Positions 44,220 to 53,894 are shown, counted from the first letter of the stretch. The stretch: DNA of 64,000 nucleotides from RYN-230 sp963718305 (GCA_963718305.1 CAVQZG010000009.1:245726-309725); one strand, 5' to 3'. Numbers and translations are program-made. Notes: generated by a model from the letters alone, not told the origin.

Positions 44220-45740
44220 ATGCTTGCGTTAGATCTGACCTCAGTGGATAACACGATCATCAGAACGGCTTTCGCCGTAGCGATCACGATCGCATTCCTG
44301 GTGATCGCCGGATGGCTTCCCTTGGCATGGCTGCACCGCCGACGGGCCCAAGTTGTCATCGAGGACGTGGCCGCTGTGGAGGGCATCCCGCAGTCGGCGA
44401 CTTCTGGCCTGTCGGCGCAGCTGCGGCAGGCAGTCTGGCGGCTTCTGCTGCAGGAGAAGGAACGCCGGGACGCGTCCTATGCGGTACTCACGACGCTGAA
44501 GCAGGACATCGACGACGGGCTGCTGCGCGCTCACGGCCATGTCCAGATCCAGACGATTGCCGCAGAGCTTCGCTCCTCGACGGAAGACTCGCTGGCCGCG
44601 CTTACGGCCGGTGTCCGCGCTGTCGTGCCAGGGCAGGCGGAAGGGCTGGTGGCTGCGCTCGGCGCGATCCTGCCGTCGCAGCGCGGCTGGGTGGTCCGCG
44701 CCTTTCCCGTGCTTCGCGGTGAGGGGCGCGACGCCGATGTCGCGCTGACACTTGAGCTCGCCCAATTCGACCGTGCACCAGACGCGGTCACGAGCTTCGA
44801 GGCCAGTTCGGACACGTTGCGCGAGGCGGACAGGGAGGCCGTACAGGCGGCTGCCATGAGGGCGCTGCTGCACCAACTGCTAGAGCCGGCCGCCCGGTGG
44901 ATCGTAACCCGCCTGGTCGCGCAGCAGCTGGCCCAGTCCGGCGTTCCGATGAGCTGGCGGCTGCTGAATAGACGAAAAAGGCGTCAGGAGCTAGCTGGGC
45001 TCCAAACGCAACTCGCTGGCCAGATGTCGCTCTATGCGGCAACCGAGCAAGAGGCGTTCTCCTGCGGCTTCGCCGACCAGGCCCTCGCCGACCTAGCCAA
45101 GGCGGCTCGGCGGCTGCCGACGTACTACAGGCCGGACTCGACGGCGGCGGCGGTACATGAACGGCTCGGCTGGTGGTACCGGCGCAGTGACGATCCGGCC
45201 AGGGCGGCCGATGAGTTCGGGCGCGCGGTCCGGCGCTATGACACAGCTGCGGAACTGCTCGCCGCAGTACCCGGGGCTGTCCCAGAGGCCAGGGCCGCGG
45301 CACTGGAGCGGGTAAAGGTGCGCCGGGCAAAGTGCCGGCTGCTGTCCGGTGACGGCAGTCACATCGAGATCGCGCGGCGAGAGCTGGCCGAACTGCTGCG
45401 CATCACCGGCTTGACGGCCCACGAGCTTTACAACAGCGCCTGCCTGTTCGCAGTGGCCATGAGCTGCCCGGACGTGTCAGAAGACGTGCGTTTGACCTAC
45501 GGGCCGCGTGCCTGGCATCTTCTCGGCCAGGCACTGCTCACCGACGGAGCCGCTGGCCCGTGGATCAACGTGATGACGGACGTCGAGCTCGAAGCACTGG
45601 AACAGCAAAAGCGCCGCGACTTCTGCACCGAACTGAAGGCACGGCACCCCGAGCTCACACCCCTGGATGCGGAGACAGCTCAGATAGTGGTCAAGCATGC
45701 AATGCACGCGATAGGGGTCGAACCGCCCAGCAATCCGTAA
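44220..45740 (+). CDS. Membrane-anchored helical-repeat (TPR-like) protein, unknown function
   Basis: A 506-residue protein with one N-terminal transmembrane helix (AFAVAITIAFLVIAGWLPLA, about 17-36) and a basic stop-transfer (LHRRR). A first cytoplasmic region (about 45-210) is largely helical: LRQAVWRLLLQEKERRDASY, IQTIAAELRSSTEDSLAALT. A middle region (220-290) includes AARWIVTRLVAQQLAQSG. The C-terminal part (about 295-480) has TPR-like pairs: TAAAVHERLGWWYRRSDDPA, RAADEFGRAVRRYDTAAELL, HELYNSACLFAVAM. No enzyme motif was found. It likely scaffolds or regulates the protease encoded just upstream. Confidence 0.65.
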   Translation: MLALDLTSVDNTIIRTAFAVAITIAFLVIAGWLPLAWLHRRRAQVVIEDVAAVEGIPQSATSGLSAQLRQAVWRLLLQEKERRDASYAVLTTLKQDIDDGLLRAHGHVQIQTIAAELRSSTEDSLAALTAGVRAVVPGQAEGLVAALGAILPSQRGWVVRAFPVLRGEGRDADVALTLELAQFDRAPDAVTSFEASSDTLREADREAVQAAAMRALLHQLLEPAARWIVTRLVAQQLAQSGVPMSWRLLNRRKRRQELAGLQTQLAGQMSLYAATEQEAFSCGFADQALADLAKAARRLPTYYRPDSTAAAVHERLGWWYRRSDDPARAADEFGRAVRRYDTAAELLAAVPGAVPEARAAALERVKVRRAKCRLLSGDGSHIEIARRELAELLRITGLTAHELYNSACLFAVAMSCPDVSEDVRLTYGPRAWHLLGQALLTDGAAGPWINVMTDVELEALEQQKRRDFCTELKARHPELTPLDAETAQIVVKHAMHAIGVEPPSNP

Positions 45741-46478
45741 TGCCCGCAGACGCTGTGCCCAGAAGACGCCGTCTCAGGTCACCTCCGCCTGCAGCTCGAC
45801 GGCGCCCGCGCCGCTTGAGACAGTCGGCAGCCTGGCGCTACAGTCGGGCGCCTTACCGGCTCTGCATGCCGCGATGAGGTACGTGGAACATCGGGCATCT
45901 GCGGCGAGCTTGGCCCACGAGGACTGCGAGCTCTATGTGAGGGCGAGGGGTCGCCGACATTCCACAAGGGTTACGTGTCAGCGGATGCCGCGAATCGCGG
46001 AGTGTGACCGATCGTTAGCAAAGACCCGCGCGCGGCCCCGCCGTTCGGAGCGAGCAGAGAGCCGTGCTGTTCATCCTCTGATGTATGCAGATCACGATGA
46101 TCGGCGCTAGTTGCCAGGCTCCGACTGGAGGGGTGGACGCGTGTGAGTGATGATCTCGGCCTGCGCCTCACCACCAGCCAGGACGGCGCATCGTCCGCGC
46201 CGAGGCGCACCTCGGCCAGACACCCCATTGGGATTTCGACAGTGTCCGAGGGGCGAGCCGCCGCTTACGTACATCCCTGCTATCACTGGTCAGCTGGCGA
46301 TTGGGGGCCAGCGGTGAGTGGGCAGGCGGACTGGTTGATCAGGTGCGCGACGGCCGGGTGCGTGGCGCTGCTCTCACGATCGCGAGGCTCCTGGCCGTCG
46401 GCAGCGTCGCGAGCCTGGTTGCCGATATCGCCGTCGTGCATACGGCGACCGTTGGCTGGTTGCGGATGGACCAATCCC
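45741..46478. other. 738-base region with no recognisable gene
   Basis: Several short frames (for example 45874-46110) give translations rich in Arg, His and Ser with no family resemblance and no good ribosome-binding sites. It lies inside the candidate island. Probably eroded sequence; nothing else to report. Confidence 0.4.
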
Positions 46479-46919
46479 CTACACGGAAGATCTCCCACCT
46501 CCGCTCGGACCAGGTGAGGATGCCTTCTGCGCCGTCCACGCCAGGACCAGGAAGGTGAGCATCACGGCCGCGTTGAGCCACGCGAGGGGGAGATCGAACC
46601 CCCACCAGAAGGTCGCGCTGAGCAGCATCCCCACGACCGAGACCACGATCCCTGAGCGACGCGGCCACAGCAGCAGGCCACCGCCGACGACCTGCACGAC
46701 GCAGGCCGCGAGGAAGCCCGCGAGCAGTGGCACGGTCGTTGGCACCCCGATCCGTTCGAAGGGGCCGTTGCCGTATGTGGGATTCCCGAAGGTGTAGATG
46801 ATGCCGTGCCCTTGGCCTACGCTCACGATCGCAGGAATCGCGAAACCGCCGAACCCCAATCCGTTGACGATGCCGCTCGCGCCGGCGATCCGCAGGCACC
46901 AGGCCACCGGGGGCGTCAT
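46479..46919 (-). CDS. Small four-helix membrane protein, unknown function
   Basis: A 146-residue protein: WCLRIAGASGIVNGLGFGGF (helix 1), a polar loop GQGHGIIYTFGNPTYGNGPF, TVPLLAGFLAACVVQVVGGG (2), SGIVVSVVGMLLSATFWWGF (3) and NAAVMLTFLVLAWTAQ (4), then a Gly/Ser tail. I recognise a general resemblance to small actinobacterial membrane proteins but no named family. Start at ATG 46917-46919; two upstream in-frame starts exist. It is the last gene before the DUF2637 relic. Confidence 0.6.
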   Translation of the reverse strand: MTPPVAWCLRIAGASGIVNGLGFGGFAIPAIVSVGQGHGIIYTFGNPTYGNGPFERIGVPTTVPLLAGFLAACVVQVVGGGLLLWPRRSGIVVSVVGMLLSATFWWGFDLPLAWLNAAVMLTFLVLAWTAQKASSPGPSGGGRSSV

Positions 46920-47037
46920 CAGGCGAGGTCCCATCGCACGGTAATGCGGGTGCCGACCGTGCCGGACATAACGGCGTGCGTCGTGAGCAACAGGCCGCCG
47001 AACCACATCCTTCTGACAGAACGCGCTGACAGAGTTC

Positions 47038-47200
47038 TTGTCGGAACTCGGCGTTGGCCGGGAGATGGCTCGTGGTGTGCTTTTGGGGTTGTGTGGGCAG
47101 CCCGGCTGGGTTGCCGCGCTGACGCCGCTATCGGTGGACGGGATGATCGTCGCAGCGTCAGCGGCGCTGCTGGCCGACTTGTGCAGTGGGTGTCGGCGGG
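47038..47200 (+). pseudogene. DUF2637 (SpdB-like) relic
   Basis: Translation gives GQPGWVAALTPLSVDGMIVA followed by ASAALLADLCSG, the first membrane helix of DUF2637 proteins, and then loses similarity. A related fragment sits at 25187-25240. DUF2637 proteins are encoded on actinobacterial integrative conjugative elements near the transfer genes. It overlaps no functional gene and faces the end of the ABC operon. Confidence 0.55.
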
Positions 47201-47216
47201 ATCGTCGTCGCCGGGA

Positions 47217-47824
47217 TCACGGAACACTGGACATCCACCGGGGCAGGGTCCGGCCGCCGATCGAGATGGCGATGGCCGCCACGCACACCGCGAGGACGAT
47301 CCACCACACGGTGATCCGAGGACGGCCCGCCGGCGCCGGGCGCCGGGAACGTGCGGACCCAGCGCGCGACCTGCGGCACGAGGCTGGGCGCCATCAGCAC
47401 CAGCACGACGGCGGTGCCGGCCGCCGCGCCCGGTTCTCCGGTCCGCGTCCGGACCACGCACGCCGCGGCGAATCCGAACAGCACGTTGCCGGCCAGCGCA
47501 AGACCGGCCGCCGCCCAGGGCAGCGCCAGCCCGCGCATGGCCGCCGCCAGCATGACCAGCGCGCCGGCGGCGAGCGGCGCCAGCAACGCCACGGCGCGGA
47601 TCCTGGTGCGCCGGCCGGGCCCGGTCGGCGTCACGTCGACGACCAGGGCTGGCCGGCTCATCGAGGGTGAACGCCGCGGCCGCGGCAAGCAGCGCGAAGC
47701 AGATCGGGAACAGCAGGGTGGCGGCGGCCGGGAACGCGGCACCGCAGCCGCCCACCACGACCGCCACGCCGCTGACGCCCACGACCGCCGGCCAGGCCCC
47801 GGCCCGCAGCACCGCCCCGGTCAT
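47217..47824 (-). pseudogene. Membrane protein of the ABC operon, doubly frameshifted
   Basis: The start ATG (47822-47824) overlaps the stop of the preceding permease. The first frame reads MTGAVLRAGAWPAVVGVSGV and FALLAAAAAFTLDEPA. A shift at about 47655 gives LVVDVTPTGPGRRTRIRAVA, LLAPLAAGALVMLAAAMRGL and NVLFGFAAACVVRTRTGEPG. A second at about 47325 gives RPRITVWWIVLAVCVAAIAI and a TGA at 47217-47219. The restored protein is about 200 residues with five to six helices. Fifth product of the sigma/ABC operon, apparently lost. Confidence 0.65.
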
Positions 47825-48686
47825 CACGTGGTGACCGCGTGGGGGAACCCGCCGGTGCCGGCCAGCACGAGCATGATCACGGCCGCCGCCCCCGCGATGC
47901 CGAGGGCGCGGATGATGCGGGAGCGCAGCCGCCCCTCGGCCCCGCGCAGGAGCGCCACCAGGACCGCGATCGCGCACAGGGCGAGCTGCCAGCCGAGGAA
48001 GAACCACGGCGACCCGCGCCAGGCCGTGACGCCGGCGTCGCTGTGGAGCGTGAAGAGGGCGAACGGCGCGAACAGCCGCAGCACCGCGACGGGCGCCGAG
48101 TCCGGACGCGCTAGGGTCAGGGCCATCACCAGGTTCACCCAGCCGGAGAGGATCAGGAACAGCACGAACGCGGCGCCCGGGAACCGTACCCAGCGGCCCA
48201 GCGCGACGCCGAGCAGCGGGCCGCCGAGCGATGGGACGACGATCTGCCCGACCAGGACGGCGATCCGCGCTGACGGGCTGAACGCCCCGTACACCGGGTC
48301 GCTGACCGGGTAGAGCTGCAGGAACGCGAGCAGGGTCAGGCAGCCGCAGCCGAACGGCACGATCGCGACCGCGCACAGGGCGGCGGTGCGGGCCGGCAGC
48401 GTGGCCGGGGTGACGCCGACGACCGGCTCGCTGGCGCGCATCGACCGGGTCAGCCAGAACGCGGCCAGCATGCCGAACCCGCCGAAAAAGATCGCCGCGA
48501 TCGTGTTTACGCCGTCGATCTCGGTGACCGTGCTTCGCTGCCCGCTCCAGAGTGTGTAGGCGGTGAGCCCGGCAGCGGCGAGGAAGACCGGGTTGAGGAC
48601 GAACCGGCGCGTCTCCCGGGCGGCGAGCGCGGCGAACGTGGCCCGGCCGGCGGCGGCTTCGGGCCGGCCGAACGCGAGCGTCGCGG

Positions 48687-48690
<4 letters not shown>
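47824..48690 (-). CDS. ABC transporter membrane permease
   Basis: A 288-residue protein: a cytoplasmic start (ATFAALAARETRRFVLNPVF) and about six helices (LAAAGLTAYTLWSG; AIFFGGFGMLAAFWLTRSMR; LCAVAIVPFGCGCLTLLAFL; AAFVLFLILSGWVNLVMALT; IIRALGIAGAAAVIMLVLAG). The start overlaps the ATPase stop (ATGA). Its family cannot be named more precisely. It partners the ATPase at 48687-49568 in an exporter. Confidence 0.82.
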
Positions 48691-49568
<878 letters not shown>

Positions 49569-49570
49569 CG

Positions 49571-50252
49571 CTACCTCCACGGTCGAAGCTGGCGCAGCCG
49601 GCGCCGGCGCACCAGAAAGATCACGAACGAAGCCGCCGCCAGCACCAGGAAGCCCGCCTGGGCCCGGGCCTGGAGCACCGCGTCCGGCGAACCGGACCGC
49701 GCCGCCAGCAGCCAGACCACCGCGAGCCAGACCGAGCTGACCGCGATGGCCGAGCGCAGCGGGCTGACCCAGGTCGACGCGGCGAGGACCACCGCGACGA
49801 AGCCGACCGCCGGCAGCAGCCAGGCGAACGCCGTCTCCCCGGGTACGACCAGCCCGAAGAGCAGCACGGCGGGCAACGCGAGCGCGAGAACCGCGATCGT
49901 GCGCAGCAGGATCAGCCGGAGCGCCGGATAGGGCGTGACGAGTTCCGGTTCGAGCGCCGGGTCCAGCCACGGGTCGTAGCTGGACGCGACCACCAGGCAG
50001 GGCACGATCGGCGCCACGGCCAGGAACAGCCACAGCCCGCGGGCGTGCCCGACCGCCGCCGCGAGCGCGGCGAACGCGAGGACCGCGGCCACGCCGGTCA
50101 GCCACACGCCGCGGAAGGCGCTGGCCACCGCGACCAGCCGCGCCTCGTGGGCGGGGAGGCCGGCGACCGCGCAGCAGCCGCTCGAACACCGACGGCCGCG
50201 GCACTTCTACGGCGTCCCGCGTGCGGTCCCACACCGCGGCGAAGTCGATCAC
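49571..50252 (-). pseudogene. Membrane protein of the sigma/ABC operon, frameshifted
   Basis: Start GTG at 50250-50252 (overlapping the anti-sigma stop as GTGA) gives IDFAAVWDRTRDAVEVPRPS and VFERLLR. Then a single-base shift near 50185 leads to AGLPAHEARLVAVASAFRGV, WLTGVAAVLAFAALAAAVGH and about five more helices to the stop at 49571. The restored product is about 226 residues. It sits between the anti-sigma gene and the ABC ATPase and may anchor the anti-sigma factor or serve as a permease subunit; inference only. Confidence 0.65.
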
Positions 50253-50401
50253 GTGAGGGTCACGCTGGCCGCGGCGTTGACCCGCGCCCGGCACTGCTCG
50301 CAGGACAGCAGGTGCTGCTCGACCGAGGCCCCTTCGGCCAGCGAATCGGTCCGCTCGACGTAGCGCCGCAGCGTGTCGTCGTCGAGATGCCAGCCGGTCA
50401 T
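50249..50401 (-). CDS. Short zf-HC2 anti-sigma factor
   Basis: A 50-residue protein: MTGWHLDDDTLRRYVERTDS and HLLSCEQCRARVNAA, giving the H-x3-C-x2-C zinc anti-sigma motif. It ends right after the motif, so it has no transmembrane part; membrane anchoring could come from the next protein. Its ATG overlaps the sigma-factor stop (ATGA) and its stop overlaps the next start (GTGA). It should sequester the ECF factor encoded upstream. Confidence 0.85.
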   Translation of the reverse strand: MTGWHLDDDTLRRYVERTDSLAEGASVEQHLLSCEQCRARVNAAASVTLT

Positions 50402-50934
50402 GACGATCCCTCCGCTAGGGCGGCCCGCAGGTGCGCCTTGGCCCGGTAGAGCCTGGTCTTCACGCTGCTCACCGGTACGTGCAGCAGCTGCGCCGCTTCC
50501 TTGGCGGACAGGCCGTCCAGCACGACGGCCTGGATGACGGCGCGCATCTCCGGCGACAGCCGGGCCAGCGCCTGGCCGATGTCGCCGTACTCGACCGACA
50601 GCAGCACCTGGTCTTCCGCGGCCGGTGCGGCTTCGGCTTTCTCGAACACGGCGGCGACGCTGCTGCGGGTCCGCAGGCGGCTCACCAGCCGTCGGATCGC
50701 GATCCCCCACAGCCACGCCGCGATGTCGCCGTCGCCGCGGAAGCCCCGCGGTTTCTGCCAGACGGCGACGAAGGTGTCCTGGATCGCGTCCGCCACGAGG
50801 TCGCGGTCGTTGCACCGCCGGGCGAGCCGGATCGCGAGCCAGCCGGCGTGGCGTTCGTACAGCGTGCGGAAGGCGCCCATGTCGCGTTCGGCGACGGCGA
50901 GAAGCAGCATCTCGTCGCCCGGGCCGCTGTCCAT
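50398..50934 (-). CDS. ECF RNA polymerase sigma factor
   Basis: A 178-residue ECF factor. Region 2 (about 8-75): DMGAFRTLYERHAGWLAIRL, DLVADAIQDTFVAVWQKPRG, DGDIAAWLWGIAIRRLVSRL. Region 4 (about 118-170): LARLSPEMRAVIQAVVLDGL, SAKEAAQLLHVPVSSVKTRL. It starts at ATG 50932-50934 and heads a five-gene operon (sigma, zf-HC2, membrane protein, ABC ATPase, permease). Such units typically respond to envelope stress and are autoregulated from the sigma promoter. Confidence 0.92.
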   Translation of the reverse strand: MDSGPGDEMLLLAVAERDMGAFRTLYERHAGWLAIRLARRCNDRDLVADAIQDTFVAVWQKPRGFRGDGDIAAWLWGIAIRRLVSRLRTRSSVAAVFEKAEAAPAAEDQVLLSVEYGDIGQALARLSPEMRAVIQAVVLDGLSAKEAAQLLHVPVSSVKTRLYRAKAHLRAALAEGSS

Positions 50935-51027
50935 GCCTTAACTGTCGCGCCCCGGGGCCGGAAAAGTTTCACCCCCGCGTCGGGAATTCCCGGGCCGTGG
51001 CGGCCGTGTGACCGCATCCGACCTGCC

Positions 51028-51118
51028 AAGGCCGCGGACGGCAAACGGATGCGCATCCTCGACCCGACCCCAAGCTGCCCCGGTCGTCCGGCAGATCTTC
51101 GCCGGTGCAGGGCAATCG
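51028..51118 (+). pseudogene. Serine recombinase N-terminal-side relic
   Basis: Two frames together give AADGKRMRILDP and, after a shift, QAAPVVRQIFAGAGQSMQP, which resembles the LDPxPxTAPVVRQIFA stretch of the recombinase domain of large serine recombinases. It lies 180 bases from the tRNA-Leu gene. A fragment only, probably from the same kind of element as the relic at 41748-42365. Confidence 0.55.
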
Positions 51119-51275
51119 ATGCAGCCGCGGGTTTGTGTGTATCGGCGCCGGATGGAGGCACCCCTTCTCCCGTGCCGCAGGCGGCCAGGGCAAGTAGCCA
51201 GGCCCGATCAGCCGCCGAGGCGGACGCGGGGGCCGGTCTTGCTCGGAGTCTGCAGCTCAAGTCCGGGGGACGGAT

Positions 51276-51331
51276 TGTGTCCCTGGGGACTTGAACCCCC
51301 ATGTGTCCGAGGGGGGACTTGAACCCCCATG
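51276..51331. repeat. Tandem duplication of the tRNA-Leu 3' end
   Basis: 51276-51303 repeats 51302-51331: both begin TGTGTCC and end GGGGACTTGAACCCCCATG, with two bases missing and one or two changed in the outer copy. The inner copy is the acceptor and T-arm of the tRNA gene. Such adjacent 3'-end copies are left by repeated integration and excision at a tRNA, or by slippage. Confidence 0.75.
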
Positions 51332-51389
51332 CCCCTTTCAGGGCACTAGCACCTCAAGCTAGCGCGTCTGCCTATTCCGCCACCCGGAC
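51304..51389 (-). tRNA. tRNA-Leu (anticodon GAG)
   Basis: An 86-base class II tRNA read on the minus strand. The acceptor stem GTCCGGG pairs with CTCGGAC with one G-U; the anticodon stem CTAGC/GCTAG encloses TTGAGGT with anticodon GAG. A long variable arm (GTGCCCTGAAAGGGGCAT) is present, as expected for leucine, and the T-arm is GGGGGTTCAAGTCCCCC. CCA is not encoded. It lies at one end of the candidate island. Confidence 0.95.
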
Positions 51390-51529
51390 GTCTGCCAGAC
51401 CACGGTATCTCCCGGGTCGGCCGCCTCACGATAGCAAATCCAGCCGCGTCCGGCGAAGCAGCCGCCCCGCCGCCCGCAGAGCTAGCCCGGGGACATGCTC
51501 ACCACCCGCCGAGGTGCGACCATGGGGTG

Positions 51530-52930
51530 ATGACACAGACTCCACCCGCCTCGGGCCGCAGCAGCAATAACGTCACCGCTCAGGACGAGGTCGCGGGCCT
51601 GTGCAGCGACCTCATCAGGATCGACACCTCCAACCGCGGCGATAACCAAGGACCAGGTGAGCGCCTGGCGGCCGAGTATGTGGCCTGGCTCCTCGCGGAG
51701 GTCGGCCTCGAGCCAACCATCCTGGAATCCGACAAGTCCCGGACCAGCGTGGTGACCCGCATCTCCGGGGAAGACCAGACCCGGCCCGCGCTCCTCATCC
51801 ACGGCCACCTCGACGTGGTCCCCGCCGACGCGGCGGACTGGCAGGTCGATCCCTTCTCCGGCCACATCGGCGACGCCGGCAGCAAGAGCACCGCCGGCAC
51901 CAAAGGCACCAAGAGCACCAGCAGCGATCAAGACGACCCGTGCGTCTGGGGCCGGGGCGCCGTCGACATGAAGGACATGGACGCGATGATCCTCGCCGTG
52001 GTCCGTCAACGCCTGCGTGAGGGCCGCCGCCCGCCTCGCGATGTGGTCCTGGCCTTCCTCGCCGACGAGGAGGCGGGCGGCTCCTACGGCGCCCGTTTCC
52101 TGATCGACAACCACCCGGGCCTCTTCGAGGGCGTTACCGAGGCGGTCGGTGAGGTCGGCGGGTTCAGCGTCACCCTGGGCGGCCAGCGCCTCTACCTGGT
52201 CCAGACCGCGGAGAAGGGCATGGCCTGGCTCCGGCTGACCGCCCGCGGCACCGCCGGGCACGGCTCGATGCTCCAACCCGATAACGCGGTCACCGAGCTG
52301 GCCGAGACGGTCGCGCGGATCGGGCGCCACGATTGGCCGGTCCGGCTGACCCCAGCCGTCGAGGCCTTCCTGGCCGAGGCCTGCACGGCGCTCGGCCTCG
52401 AGTACGGACCGGAGGCCTACCGGCAGGTCATCGACAAGATCGGCTCGCTGTCCCGGCTCACCGGCGCCACCTTGCGCAACACCCTTAACCCCACCGTCCT
52501 GAAGGCGGGATATAAGGTCAACGTCGTTCCCCAGGTCGCCACCGCCGAGGTGGATGGTCGCTTCCTGCCCGGCTACGAGGACGAGTTCTTCGCCGAGGTG
52601 GACAGCCTGCTCGGCCCCGGTGTCCGGCGCGAGTTCATCCAACACGACATCGCCCTGGAGACCACGTTCGACGGCGACCTGTGCGACGCGATGACCGCCG
52701 CGCTCCTGGCCGAGGATCCCGGGGCCAGGGTCGTCCCGTACTGCCTGTCCGGCGGGACCGACGCGAAGTCCTTCAGCCGGCTCGGCCTGCGGTGCTTCGG
52801 GTTCGCCCCGCTGCGGCTCCCGGCGGACCTGGACTTCTCCGGCATGTTCCACGGCGTGGACGAGCGGGTGCCGGTGTCTGCGCTGCAGTTCGGCACCCGC
52901 GTCCTGGACGGTTTCCTCGACCGCTGCTGA
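51530..52930 (+). CDS. M20/M25/M40-family metallo-hydrolase
   Basis: A 466-residue zinc peptidase/deacylase related to ArgE, DapE and CPG2. LLIHGHLDVVPA holds the first zinc His with catalytic Asp, WGRGAVDMKDMDAMI the bridging Asp, FLADEEAGGSYGARF the catalytic Glu pair, and LSGGTDAKSFS near the C-terminus the substrate loop. The Thr/Lys/Ser-rich insert at about 121-137 (KSTAGTKGTKSTSSD) is lineage-specific. The start ATG at 51530 is used; a GTG just before it is possible. DUF5703, its usual neighbour, follows on the other strand. Confidence 0.92.
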   Translation: MTQTPPASGRSSNNVTAQDEVAGLCSDLIRIDTSNRGDNQGPGERLAAEYVAWLLAEVGLEPTILESDKSRTSVVTRISGEDQTRPALLIHGHLDVVPADAADWQVDPFSGHIGDAGSKSTAGTKGTKSTSSDQDDPCVWGRGAVDMKDMDAMILAVVRQRLREGRRPPRDVVLAFLADEEAGGSYGARFLIDNHPGLFEGVTEAVGEVGGFSVTLGGQRLYLVQTAEKGMAWLRLTARGTAGHGSMLQPDNAVTELAETVARIGRHDWPVRLTPAVEAFLAEACTALGLEYGPEAYRQVIDKIGSLSRLTGATLRNTLNPTVLKAGYKVNVVPQVATAEVDGRFLPGYEDEFFAEVDSLLGPGVRREFIQHDIALETTFDGDLCDAMTAALLAEDPGARVVPYCLSGGTDAKSFSRLGLRCFGFAPLRLPADLDFSGMFHGVDERVPVSALQFGTRVLDGFLDRC

Positions 52931-53465
52931 ACGCCAGCACTTTTCGCCGAATAACCTGATGCGCACACTCGGTAGTGCTATCGTGACGCATTGTGTGAGG
53001 CTGTCCACCCCGAGGGGAGCAGGACATCCGGCAAACCCTGTCTGGTCAGCCCGCACAGCACCGGTGACGGCGAGGATGGTCGTCCTGCTGATCCGGCGCC
53101 GGAGAACGACTGGGGGCCGCGCGTGTAACCCGCGCCAGGGGCGGGCAGGACGCGACGCGGCTGGGCACTGCTGGCGCCAGGACCTGCGGAAGATCGCCGT
53201 GACCGGCGTGGCTCCCCGCCCAGGCGGCCACGGCCAGCGGAAACTGCCCCCCGCAGTGCCCCCTGACCGTGGCCGCCGCCGCCCGGACGGAGGCAGGCAC
53301 GGAAGGTCAAAACCGAGAACTTCATGGCCCGCAACGAAGACCCAGCCAGGCCGCCGCCCCACCGTCTGCGGGGGCCGGAGGGAGACGGCCAGCACCGCCT
53401 GCGGCGTCACGGCCTGCGGACGGCCCGGGCATACCGGCGCCCGGGCGTTGATGAGCAAGCGGTGT
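52931..53465. other. 535-base intergenic region, no gene recognised
   Basis: Convergent end of the M20 gene and the DUF5703 gene. Several frames are open in this GC-rich DNA but none resembles a known protein. A short less GC-rich patch lies at about 52940-52995. Confidence 0.4.
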
Positions 53466-53651
53466 TCAAAGGGTCAGTACGGGGCGTATGATCGGGCGCC
53501 GCAGGGTGACCTTCCTGCTGCCGTCTGCATACAGCCGGAGTCTGGCCAGTTCCCACTCGCCGTACTCGGCATGGTCCGTCAATAGGCGCCGGGCGGCGTC
53601 TCGTGACGTTCCTCGCGGCAGGTACAGCACGAGGTAGGAGTACTCGGCCAT
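53466..53651 (-). CDS. DUF5703-family small protein
   Basis: A 61-residue basic protein: AEYSYLVLYLPRGTSRDAAR, RLLTDHAEYGEWELARLRLY and DGSRKVTLRRPIIR. The pattern is the actinobacterial DUF5703 family, which is often next to an M20 peptidase gene; the function is unknown. ATG 53649-53651 is preferred; a GTG one codon earlier is in frame. Confidence 0.82.
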   Translation of the reverse strand: MAEYSYLVLYLPRGTSRDAARRLLTDHAEYGEWELARLRLYADGSRKVTLRRPIIRPVLTL

Positions 53652-53801
53652 CACCTCTTATTGTGCGCGGCGTTCGCGGTGGTTCAATCGGCAGCGGCGA
53701 AAAATTCGCCGGCGGGGCTGTCGGGGGGCCCACCGGGATGGGTAAGGGAACACCCACGCCGGCCCTGGGAGTTGAGAGAAGCAGAGCCGGTTGGCGAGGG
53801 G

Positions 53802-53840
53802 GCTTGAGCAAGCACACTTGACAAAGACGCTTGAGCAAGC
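53802..53840. promoter_or_regulatory. Paired 12-base palindromes flanking TTGACA upstream of topA
   Basis: GCTTGAGCAAGC, a 5-2-5 inverted repeat, occurs at 53802-53813 and 53829-53840, and TTGACA lies between them at 53818-53823. A clear -10 box at standard spacing was not found. Position 120 bases before topA suggests operators for its promoter; supercoiling or stress control is possible. Confidence 0.45.
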
Positions 53841-53862
53841 CAAGGGTTCAGCAGGGTTGAGG

Positions 53863-53894
53863 GTTGCCAGCCCGAGGTTGGCAACTGAGTTTTT
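53863..53894 (+). terminator. Hairpin with T-run upstream of topA
   Basis: GTTGCCA (53863-53869) pairs with TGGCAAC (53879-53885) over a 9-base loop, followed by TGAG and five T. It looks like an intrinsic terminator on the plus strand. No plus-strand gene precedes it closely, so it may act in the topA leader as an attenuator. Confidence 0.5.

Noticed and set aside
46919..48376. 485-codon minus-strand frame over the ABC permease genes
   Set aside because: Only a short part (near 47660-47824) is real protein; the rest is another frame of the permease at 47824-48690, which has clear membrane helices.
53802..53840. HspR-type HAIR element upstream of topA
   Set aside because: CTTGAG is present, but the CTTGAGT-N7-ACTCAAG arrangement is not; the repeats are separate 5-2-5 palindromes.
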